64,000 nt of DNA. Origin: Sphaerolaimus hirsutus. Its lineage: Eukaryota; Nematoda; Chromadorea; Monhysterida; Sphaerolaimidae. Of this stretch, positions 56,101-64,000 are shown piece by piece. The notes beneath the pieces are model-generated. The model worked only from the letters and a program-made list of their open reading frames with translations. It searched no databases and was not told the DNA's origin. Numbering within the stretch: position 1 is the first letter of the stretch; every line of letters begins with the position of its first letter. A program made the translations under genes and the position numbers. The DNA is taken from NCBI GenBank assembly GCA_964036195.1, contig OZ038451.1, positions 3,104,529 through 3,168,528 of the forward strand. Direction: 5' to 3'.

Positions 56101-59100
56101 CCCTTTTTCAAGCCGTAGTGTAAGAAATAAGCTGGGGGCCGGACCTGTGCGGGACAGTGAAAATGGGGCAAATTTTTTTCACATATACGGCGACCCCCTC
56201 TATAGTGCATCGCCGCTGCCCCATTTTTTTTATGAGGGGTAGTGGGGGGTTGCACCTATATACCCCACAAGTATTAGCTTTCCACCCCTCCCACAACAGA
56301 AGGTAGGGCATGCAAAGTGAATATAAAATTAGGGGGCCGGACTTGATAGGGAAGGTGTTTATGTGACAAACCTAGGTTTTTTCGTCATGATATGTCATTT
56401 CTATATCTCCATTTTGTCATTAACTACAATTAGAAGAGTACCATCATAAAGAATTGCAATTTTCAAAATTTTAGCATTTATTTTTAGCTAGAATAAAAAT
56501 TTGACAAAGTTTGTTTATATCAGCCAATTATCTCCAAGATTATCATAATGAATATCTCAAATATTAGATTGCTGAAAAATATCTAGCAAAAGTTATGAAT
56601 TTCCCCAAAAAACAGCCCAAAAATGGCCATTTTTGACTCAAGATGGCTTTTTCGGCTATACATTTACAGAACAAAATTATTTGTTTCTATGCATCTACCT
56701 AGATTCCAAATCCACAATAAAAATGCACATTCAATTTTTGTATGTGTGGTGGTTTGTGCATGTTTGATTTTTACGTGAATCGGGTTTCAACATTCAAAAA
56801 GATTAGCTGGCAGGTAGATGGTAAGTAGAAACAAGCCAACAGTACAATTGCTAATAAATCTAGGTATGTCCTTTATATAGTGGGATTTTTTTTGCATCAA
56901 AAACGTGTTGGATATTGTAGCAGGTGGTGAAGTAACCACTATGATATTGAAAGACCTTAAGTCGATTTATCTGAGCATGTAAATATGAGTGATTACTGTA
57001 TTTCCTCGAAATAACCCCCCCCCCCCCTGGAAATACCCCCGTCGAAATACCCCCCTCAAAATGGCCACTATGAATTTACCGTATTTGCTTGAATAGTTCC
57101 CCCCTTGAATAATTCCTCCTCTCGAATAATCCCCCCTGTAAGACGAGTGAGGAAATAATAATTCCCCCCTTTGAATAATCCCCCCTTTAAAGATTTGATT
57201 AATTTGTTCTACCTAATTTTAACAAAAATGGCACGTTATTGTGTTTATAAGGCATGTTTCGAGAAATAAGTTGATGGAAACATGCTTCAAAATTTTGACG
57301 AAATAATAATTTCCCCCCCCCCCCTTGAATAATTCCCCCCTCGGATAGTTCCCCCCTCAAAAATGTCTGACAAAATAATAATCCCCCAGGGGGATTATTC
57401 AAGCAAATACGGTATAACCCCCCTCAAAATACCCACCCAAAAAAATTTAGTATATAGAGAACGTAAATGACAAAAACTGCGGTTTGTCATCTGGGCAATG
57501 CAGAACACACGTTAACAACGAGGTCTATGTTATGTTAGAACATTGTTATACTGTCTACATACTTATACAAGTCTATACAGTCATATAGGTAAATGGTGAT
57601 TGTTGTTGTATTTTTCGATGTTAGCATACGTTTCAAACAACAATTTACTACAGCGATTTCAAAAAAATTATGGTGATATAATACCCCCCTCGAAATACCC
57701 CTCGTTTAACCCTCCCTTAAAATTCTCACTCCTTAAACCCCCCTGAAAAAATAAGTTCAGCCGCGTCGACGCACATGCACTGAGAGCAAGGCGGTTCGTA
57801 AAATACATGAAACTATCCCTTAAGGTCGCCGATATTGCAATGTGACGTATATCACTTCGATTTTGGCCCGGAAATCACGATTTCGTCATTTCTTGGCCGT
57901 CCGCCAATTCGTTCTTTTTTAGATTTTGTCGGGCACATTCATTACTCGCATAAGGCGCGCTTTTGTGTAGTCAGGTGGTCACTTTTTTTAGTGTTCACTG
58001 TCTGCAACCGAAACCATGAGGGCAGCGACAAGAAAGAAATGCATGCACAAGCGTACAAAAGCGCAACTTATGCGAGTAATGCGCCTGACATAATCGAAAA
58101 AGAACAAGTTGTCCGACGGCCAAGAAATGACGAAATCGTGATTAGCATTCGAAAAATAACCCATGATTTATATTTTCGAAAATCACAATAAATATAAATA
58201 ACCCATGATTTATATATATTTATATTTTTTTCAAATTCTGAGTGATATATTTATAAATTTTTTTAAATTCGAAAAAAAATCACTGAGAAAATCACTCATA
58301 CTAGATACATTGTGGTGCAAGTATTGCGCTTCATGACTAAAACATGTACCGTATTTCTCCGTTTATAGCACCCCCCCCCCGTGCATAACACCCGGGGTGT
58401 TATATAGTTTTATAGCACCCCGGGGGTGCTATAAAAGATTTCAAAAAACGGATCGAATTATATGTTTTAAATATTGTGTGTGGCGCCACTCATTGTAATT
58501 CCGGCGCGCACGCACATTTTTTCCATTGAATTAGCTGCGCGCGGGAACCAAAAAAATACGTAGGGACGTTTGTATTTAGACAATGAAAAAACACGGCATT
58601 TCTATGCACTTATTTTGCTGTTTTTTGCTGTTTGAAATTTGTCCATGTATAGCACCCCCATTGACCTACACCCGGGTGTTAAACAAGTTTTAAAAAAGTT
58701 CGCTGAAAATTGCTCCGATCTTGTATAACCCCCGGGTGTTATAAACGGAGAAATATGGTAATTTGTGCAAGAGAATTTTGAATTTTGCAAGAGAATTTTC
58801 TCCTGAAAATATCTCATCTGCTCATGTAGAGCATGATTGAGTCGAAATAGTTTTTGAAGCAGGTAAATATTGTGCCTACACACACTAGTTCTCACCATGA
58901 CATGACCTGTGAAAACTGAAATGACAAAAAATGGTGACATGTCACCATCCAGTTTTCCACAATAGAATGATGTAGATGTTCAGTTTTCACATATAGCATG
59001 AATTTCAGTGGGGTTGTTTTGGCAAGTCACTAGTTTGCCACTGTGTTTACCTAATGTGAAAACTCAAATGATGACAAATGGTGATATCACCATCACTAAG

Positions 59101-62100
59101 TCTTCATGTTGTGTGTGACAAAAATGTAAACTGTTTTAGTAACTTTTTATGTCATCCTGCTATGAATTGTATTGTCACGTTTTAGTGTATAAAGCATATC
59201 TCTATCTTATAACATACTTTTCTGAAATAAAACATAACATTGAATCAAAAATACCTGCTTGATGTCATCAAAAATGATCTACAGTAATTGAAAACTCACT
59301 TCACCACTTTTGAAAGCTGGCAACACTTGGTGACATCCACCAATGTCGCCAGTTATCAAATATGGGGGACAACTGTGGAAAACTGTCACCATGGTGTCAC
59401 CAAAAGGTCACCAAAATTTTGCCGAACATGTAGCTGTGTGCCCTGAGTTTTCACAGCTCACCACTGTTGAAAAAGTACCTTTTTAAAACACTAGATGATT
59501 GCATGAGCTACTGCATTTCCTCTAAATACCCCCCCCCCCTCAAAATGGACACTATGAATTTATACCCCCCTGGTTTAACCCCCCTCAAAATTCTCACTCT
59601 GAAAAAGTAAACCCCCTGGGGGTATTTCGAAGAAATATGGTAAGTGAATTCGCACTAAACTTCCTTGGCATACCTGGCACTGCTGCAAGTACTAAGCACC
59701 TATTTAGTCAAACATCACTGCCACCACCAGGCGCTATAGGTTCAGTGCAACATGTTTGCAGTGCAAAATGTTTTTGAAGTTGTCACTGAGGTTGTAGGTT
59801 GAATTTTTCTGTTGTGATATTTGTGTGATATTTTCACTTGTCAATATTGTATGAAATGAATACTGCTTGTGAAACAATAATAAATAGATTGTAGTATGTT
59901 AGAGTACATTTTTGTGCTTGCAAATGGTAAATTGAGCCCACAATAGCCCACAATTTTGCTTGTAATTGAAATAAACTGCAAGTGATTTTTTGTGATTTTT
60001 TTTGAGCTTAGAGTTATTTTTTCAGTGATTTAATTATATTTTCTGAAGGCCTTGAGTTATTTATATATATCTATATTTTTTCCAAGTTTGGGGTGATATA
60101 TTTATATATATTTTCCAAACAATTGGTGATTCTTTTGAATGCTAATCGTGATTTCCGTGCCAAAATCAAAGTGATTTACGTCATATTGCAATATCGGCGA
60201 CCTTAAGGGATGGTTTCGTATATTTTACGAACCGCTGTGCTCTTGGTGCATGTGCGTCGATGCGGCTGAACTTTAAAAAATCTATCGGGCATACGCCCTA
60301 CCCTACAAATATGTAGGGAGAATTAAGTCTGGCCCCTGGGATTATTTTGAGGAAATACAGTATTTATATACCACAAAACTACCCCTACCTACACATTTTT
60401 GATGTGTAGCTTCAGTTGGGCATGTGTACCGGATCAATGTGGATGACTACAACGTGACTAGGCTGTTGGACATATCAGCAGAATATTGGAGGATCTCTGC
60501 AAGTGGGACTCAAATACCTGGTGGCAGAGTACTGGTCTGTGGTGGAGAATATTCTGTGACCTGCTTTGTGTAAGTCCTGTTTGGTTTTGACGCTCTTGGG
60601 TGTAACCAAGGTTGATTTTAGTAAAATTCTAGAATTGTAGTAAAATATTATTTAAATTGTATTTTATCTTCATTTTATTATTGATATTTTTATTCATTTT
60701 ACTTTAACTTATTGTTATTCAAAACGTTATTAACAATATAAGATGCAACCATTTTGCAAAAATTTCACTTGCACTTGGCCGGTCGCAGTGCCTTTTAATT
60801 TGGTCCTGGTGTTAGCACCTTTGGCACCAGCCAAAAAATGGCACTGCACTGCACCAGCACCGGTGCTGGTACATTCCCCTTCGGTGCCCAGCACCGGAGC
60901 ACTGGTGCCCTGGTGGATTCCCATCACTACCAGCCACCACTTTCGCAAATTTACAGGTAGCAACAAGCAACAGGATTCCAAGTTTTCAAAAAAGTTTTAA
61001 AGAATTTTACAACCATTGCAATCTTTAAAAAAATTATATTATTTACTTTCCATTTTTTATTTTATAAGTCAATTTTCCATTTTTTTAAATTTTATTTTTT
61101 GTTTTTGCCAACTCTGGGTTAAACATTTTTTTTAACGGAAAACGGAAAGATAAAATGTTTTGTTATTTACAGAAAACGGAAAACGGAAAGGTAAAAAAAA
61201 ATTATCGACCGGAAAACGGAAAACGGAAAGGTAAAAACATTTCACTCAGCGGAAAACCGAAAGGTAAAAAAAATTATCAGCCAGAAAATGGAAAAATGAA
61301 ATGCCGGAAAACGGAAAGCAAAATTTTCACGGAAACGGAAAAAATAAACTGAAATTTGCATGGAAATGGACAAATTTGCAGGAGGAAAACCTGCATGCAA
61401 GTTTGCCTGTTTGGCTTTGATTGTGGTAGCTGTACATTCTGCAACTATTAATCATGCCAGTAACTTCACTTGTAGTTCAAGCTTAACTGAACCAACAAAA
61501 AATCATCAAAAGGTAGCAAAATTACACTACAACAACAATAAGAATTTAGCAAAAGTGAACGTCAATGTATCTGAACAGTAAAAAGTATACTCAGCAGACT
61601 GCAAAGTATGTGTCCAAAATTACTTTGTATTTTTTACAGATTTGGACACAGATAAAAATTATGAACGACACAAGAACCTAGTAGTTAAAAACACCATGGT
61701 GAAAAAAGATAAATACAGATTGTAAAAATAATGAAAAAAATGCCAGAAAACTGAAAATCGAGCTAGAAAATGGAAAAATGGAAACGGAAGGGTAAAAAAT
61801 TTTCAGCCAGAAAACGGAAAAATGGGCTGGAACAATGGAAACGGAAGGGTAAAAATTTTTCGGCTGCCGGAAAACGGAAAACGGAAAGGTAAAAAATTTT
61901 CAGCTGTTGGAAAACGGAAAGGTAAAAAATTTTCCTGCGGAACAGCGGAAACAGAAATTTGACACCCTAGATGTAACTACCTTACACATACACTGAATTT
62001 TAAGATATTGGTTGGAAAGTGGTGCAGTTGAGTGGGCACCAGACATGATTGGACCAGCTGTTTGGACTGCAACTCATGCAATGGCCTATTATCATGGAAG

Positions 62101-63142
62101 GATATACTCTATTGCGGGATGGACTGGTGCATCTAGTGGTGATTCTAGTGGTTAGTGCATAGAAATGCAATGAATGTGCTCACAACAGTTGGCGAGTGAG
62201 GATTAGTGATGGGAAATGCTAAGGGTGCCATGTGGTGTCATTAGTAACATATTGGCAGGCACCAAGGGAACTATTGAACATATTTAGGCATTTAAAACCA
62301 ATTTCATCATTACACTCCATAGTTGTTAAAACATATTTACATTTACTCAATAAATACATATGCTCAACTAGTGCATAAATACACTCACATTTCCTCTTGA
62401 AAAATTCCATTACTCACCATCTTGCATACCTTTTGATAGTATGTATTTCAGATAGGCTTTTATATAGGCTTTTTCAAGGCATAAATGGAACAAAGGGATA
62501 AACAAGCATAGGGAAATAGAGAACAATATCGAATGTTTACCTAAAAGTTGATTTAAATCTGGCGACCCAGTGTCAAGTTTTTCAAAATCTAAAGCATTGA
62601 TCTAAATTGCTGCATCCTGAGTTGTCAAAGTACCAAACTTTTTTCAAAGTTTATGTAAACGTAAAGTATTTATTTTTTACTCACCCCTTGAGTACAGAAA
62701 ACGTAAAGTAATTTCTTTTCACTTTTACTTATGAGTAAACATGAGTAAACGTACTTTTCCCTGCAGAAAACGTCAACGTGAGTACTTTTGAGTACTTCAC
62801 TTATTTTCATAACCTGTAAAAGTTGGCACCACAGCAGCACTGGTGATATTTTGACAAAAATTGCACCAGCACCACTGAAAATAACAAATGGTGCCCCACC
62901 AGGGATCATTGTATTTCTCACAAATGGAAAGGTCATAAATATTAGTTTGCTCTTATTGGAAATTTTTTACAGATGTGACATCACTGGATGTAAATTTGCA
63001 AGCATGGCGTACTGAACCTTCCCTCAAACAAGGCAGACACCAAGTTGGTGGGGGTGCAGAAGTGTATCATGATAAACTGTTTATCTGCGGCGATTGGTAT
63101 GCTGATGGAGCTCAGGGCAACACATGTGAAATGTTGGTTTGA
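50048..63142 (+). CDS. Secreted mosaic protein: CTLD, PAN/apple, sushi, kelch-like repeats
   Basis: Exon candidates: 50048-50157 (signal peptide), 52328-52556, 53027-53146, 53205-53545, 53621-53694, 54384-54599, 54718-54968, 60410/60416-60570, 62005-62150, 62973-63142. Phases agree at most joins, including the four borders from 53146 to 54718. Order: hydrophobic leader, C-type-lectin-like domain, PAN module (CERHCLKANCSSF), one sushi/CCP domain, then kelch-like blades. Weak points: start of exon 2, end of the 54718 exon, and whether the last exon stops at TGA 63140 or continues past a GTTTGA donor. It is a paralogue of the minus-strand gene at 17-21 kb. Likely an extracellular or surface recognition protein; ligand unknown. 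The introns are full of nested elements. Confidence 0.65.
50812..51963. mobile_element. TA-class element with GCACCCC phrase
   Basis: CTGTATTTCTCCAATCAAAGC to GCTTTAGTCGGAGAAATACAG, TA on both sides. Encloses the foldback 50839-51470. Confidence 0.7.
50839..51470. mobile_element. Foldback element with ~300-bp arms
   Basis: GGGGCCAGATTTAATTCTCC is mirrored at 51470; the arms match along GCATCGACGCACATGC, CCCTTAAGG and CCGATATTGCAATATGACG. Nearly a complete palindrome. A second, broken copy spans 57751-60345. Confidence 0.88.
52328..52556 (+). CDS. CTLD exon 1
   Basis: YMILIGSDHG...RYYAGGCFLTS, then VSWEQARAAQ and HYALASLHDPHLRLALAHAF, donor GTGAGG. GC-rich. The frame is open upstream to 52248; the chosen start (after AATAAG) fits the phase but is a weak acceptor. 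Confidence 0.6.
53027..53146 (+). CDS. CTLD exon 2
   Basis: 40 codons, QLNLYGVRLRVALGHNGNHS then WYWHGNIHSDRVIAANSSLQ. Acceptor ATAACAG, donor GTCAGT, phase 0 at both ends. Confidence 0.75.
53205..53545 (+). CDS. CTLD end and PAN/apple exon
   Basis: Acceptor CATTGCAG. DDFVLWPGFGS and VVDLDTGQLHTADV close the lectin domain. HCTYGVHGSG and RICERHCLKANCSSFTFKER...YECIVHLGY form the PAN core. Donor GTATAC, phase 2. Confidence 0.78.
53621..53694 (+). CDS. Linker exon after PAN
   Basis: The split codon gives Ser; SSNVYLESMAGAQFCSKHDS. Acceptor CCTGCAG, donor GTAATG, phase 1. Confidence 0.65.
54384..54599 (+). CDS. Sushi/CCP exon
   Basis: Acceptor TTTGCAG, phase fits. CGMLSVSGNAELRYAS...YKSGEVATIVC...LQIACQNGKW...YRCI has the four-cysteine, late-Trp sushi pattern. 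Donor GTCAGT, phase 1. Confidence 0.75.
54718..54968 (+). CDS. Kelch-like exon 1
   Basis: Acceptor TTCACAG, phase fits. WLSNMYFTKWQEWRPGSNAE...YAYIILRKFF...DGRTICGENSCHY; DGRTICG resembles GGRVLVCGG of the next exon. The end is a guess: donors at 54969 (phase 0) or after VDG near 54923 are both possible. Confidence 0.5.
55204..56362. mobile_element. Inverted-repeat element with ~330-bp arms
   Basis: ACACCTTCCCGATCAAGTCC to GGACTTGATAGGGAAGGTGT. Mirrored landmarks: GGTCCGGCCCCCAG, GGGGCAGCGGCGA and GAGGGGTAGTGGGGGGTTGC. An inner inverted repeat (CTCCATTAGAAAATTTACTT, about 55690-55900) and GGCGCCA phrases lie in the middle. Confidence 0.75.
56363..56990. other. Intron DNA without recognised element
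   Basis: AT-rich; no exon seen. Confidence 0.4.
57079..57412. mobile_element. TA-class element with CTTGAATAATCCCCC phrase
   Basis: CCGTATTTGCTTGAATAG to TATTCAAGCAAATACGG, TA at both sides. Removing it with one TA restores CTATGAATTTATAACCCC, the sequence of the uninterrupted relatives near 59555 and 44600. This proves the TA target. Confidence 0.88.
58349..58758. mobile_element. TA-class element with GTTTATAGCACCCC phrase
   Basis: CCGTATTTCTCCGTTTATAG to TATAAACGGAGAAATATGG, TA on both sides; nested in 58143-60144. Confidence 0.82.
59511..59640. mobile_element. Short TA-class element
   Basis: CTGCATTTCCTCTAAATACC to TTTCGAAGAAATATGG, TA on both sides; nested in 58143-60144. Confidence 0.75.
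60416..60570 (+). CDS. Kelch-like exon 2
   Basis: GHVYRINVDDYNVTRLLDIS...PGGRVLVCGGEYSVTCF, donor GTAAGT, phase 2. Two acceptors (60409 and 60415) are possible. It lies 55 bp after a transposon end (60360). Confidence 0.6.
61130..61969. mobile_element. CGGAAAACGGAAAGG-phrase element with a short frame inside
   Basis: The right end TTTGACACCCTA matches the MITE at 42579-42781; the left end is decayed. Dense CGGAAAACGGAAAGGTAAAA at both ends encloses about 450 bp of other sequence. Confidence 0.65.
61360..61581 (+). CDS. Short hypothetical frame with signal-like N-terminus (73 aa)
   Basis: MEMDKFAGGKPACKFACLAL then IVVAVHSATIN is signal-peptide-like, followed by NFTCSSS and a lysine/asparagine-rich tail with N-X-S/T sites. 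I recognise no family. It lies inside the element at 61130-61969, within an intron of the lectin-like gene. It could be a captured host exon or chance. Confidence 0.2.
   Translation: MEMDKFAGGKPACKFACLALIVVAVHSATINHASNFTCSSSLTEPTKNHQKVAKLHYNNNKNLAKVNVNVSEQ
62005..62150 (+). CDS. Kelch-like exon 3
   Basis: The split codon gives Val; YWLESGAVEWAPDM...HAMAYYHGRIYSIAGW. The motif H.a...GriYsiaG is that of a kelch blade. Donor GTTAGT, phase 1. Confidence 0.65.
62203..62415. mobile_element. TAGTGATGGGAA-family MITE, diverged
   Basis: TAGTGATGGGAAATG to AATTCCATTACTC; GGTGCCAT phrase. The duplication is not clear. Confidence 0.5.
62973..63142 (+). CDS. Kelch-like exon 4, possible end of gene
   Basis: Acceptor TTTTTTACAG; the split codon gives Asp. 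VTSLDVNLQAW...KQGRHQVGGGAEVYHDKLF then ICGDWYADGAQGNTCEML: a clear kelch blade. TGA at 63140; alternatively a weak donor after 63136 leads out of the window. Confidence 0.65.
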
Positions 63143-63221
63143 TAGCAGATTTGTTAAAATATCGGTATTTTTGGAAAGCGTAACTGTACACCTTTTTCCA
63201 ATTTAAATTGTTGATGATAAA

Positions 63222-63303
63222 CATGTTTAATGTACCTGGGTAAATGTAAATAATGTGTTGTACTCCAAGTATTTATAAAAAAGTTACAACACTGGAGAAC
63301 AAC
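63222..63303. repeat. Left copy of an ~80-bp direct repeat
   Basis: GTACCTGGGTAAATGTAA...GTGTTGTACTCCAAGTATTT...GAGAACAAC; repeated at 63725-63808 on the other side of a TA-class element. Confidence 0.75.
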
Positions 63304-63305
63304 TA

Positions 63306-63724
63306 CCGTATTTCCTCGAAATACCCCCCCTTGAATTGACCCCCCTTGAATTGACCCCCCTCGAAATACCCCCAGGTGTTTTTTTAGCTGGGGAAAAAAT
63401 ACACCCCCTCGAAAAAACCCCCATCTGAAATGATGTACATCATGTATGCAATGTACATTATGTATATATTGGTTGCAGTTTGCATCGCAGCTACACATAT
63501 AAATACTAGTTTGTGTAGCGATGCACGTTGATATGTCCAAATACACCCTACTTGAACACGTTTATTACCAGTTTTGGGTACATAAAACCATACTCCTTAC
63601 TATGAATTTCGTGAAAATTTCTGACGAAATAATAAACCCCCCTCGAAAAAGCCCTCCCTTCGAATTACCCTCTCAAAATTTCCTCTCTGAAAAAACCCCC
63701 TGGGGGTATTTCGAGGTAATACGG
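63306..63724. mobile_element. TA-class element
   Basis: CCGTATTTCCTCGAAATACC to TTTCGAGGTAATACGG, TA at 63304-63305 and 63725-63726. Confidence 0.8.
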
Positions 63725-63808
63725 TACCTGGGTAAATGTAAGTAATGTGTTGTACTCCAAGTATTTACCTATACAAACGTTACACCACTGCAGAACAACC
63801 TGTTTTTT
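63725..63808. repeat. Right copy of the ~80-bp direct repeat
   Basis: Pairs with 63222-63303, a few substitutions. Confidence 0.75.
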
Positions 63809-64000
63809 TTACATTTTGGAGATTTCCACATGCCGTATTACATCGAAATACACACAGCAAATTATTATTATTTATTATTTTGCCAGAAAAGTTTAGGGGG
63901 TGGGGGGTATTTCGAGGGGGGGTCTATTATTTCGCCAGAAATTTTTCGAAATTCCCCATTCTCAGACGTAGAAAAATCAAACAGTTACATAGATGTATGT
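63809..64000. mobile_element. Left part of another TA-class element
   Basis: CCGTATTACATCGAAATAC starts near 63833, with G runs and TTATTATTTCGCCAG phrases; the window ends inside it. Confidence 0.5.

Larger units (their letters stand above)
58143..60144. mobile_element. hAT-like insertion inside the foldback
   Basis: TAGCATTCGAAAA to TTTTGAATGCTA with an exact 8-bp duplication ATCGTGAT (58135-58142, 60145-60152); removing it restores the foldback arm. The ends have TATATATTTATA-rich phrases. No transposase frame. Confidence 0.85.
57751..60345. mobile_element. Second foldback copy, split by an insertion
   Basis: Left arm from TTCAGCCGCGTCGACGC (57755), right arm ending near GGGAGAATTAAGTCTGGCCCC. 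The outer end of the left arm is missing. The right arm is cut by 58143-60144. Confidence 0.75.
56996..60360. mobile_element. TA-class element, outer shell of a nest
   Basis: CTGTATTTCCTCGAAATAAC to TTTTGAGGAAATACAG with TA at 56994-56995 and 60361-60362. It contains the four insertions listed separately, plus the foldback copy. Confidence 0.75.

Overview
This window is AT-rich nuclear DNA from an invertebrate animal. The evidence is spliced genes with GT-AG introns, an env-bearing BEL/Pao retrotransposon, a mitochondrial-type aldehyde dehydrogenase with animal intron phases, and mosaic extracellular genes (C-type lectin, PAN/apple, sushi, kelch). The species cannot be named from sequence alone. 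Most of the window is transposable-element DNA.

Layout. (1) 166-13213: a small hAT-like element split by a complete, apparently intact BEL/Pao element (244-12805) with matching 1295-bp LTRs, a 5-bp target duplication and one 2900-codon gag-PR-RT-RNaseH-IN-env frame. (2) 13.2-17.3 kb: nested non-autonomous elements. (3) 17.3-21.4 kb, minus strand: the 3' part of a gene encoding a C-type-lectin-like domain and a PAN/apple domain. (4) 21.7-30 kb: intergenic repeats, including a large inverted array of a roughly 166-bp unit. (5) 30.08-43.40 kb, plus strand: a complete 13-exon ALDH2-type gene (526 codons) with all catalytic residues; its introns are packed with elements, one of them four elements deep. 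(6) 43.4-50 kb: elements only. (7) 50.05-63.14 kb or beyond, plus strand: a second CTLD-PAN gene, paralogous to the minus-strand one, with signal-peptide, sushi and kelch-like exons.

The most striking signal is the repeat landscape. At least nineteen elements have hAT-type ends and 8-bp target duplications that can be read directly (7/8 or 8/8 matches). A second class is flanked by TA dinucleotides and ends in CCGTATTT. Within each class the ends are shared, but the interior is a short phrase repeated in both orientations, and the phrase differs from family to family. Elements insert into each other repeatedly and come within 9-25 bp of ALDH splice sites. The genes show no functional link to each other; the two lectin-like genes are linked by descent.
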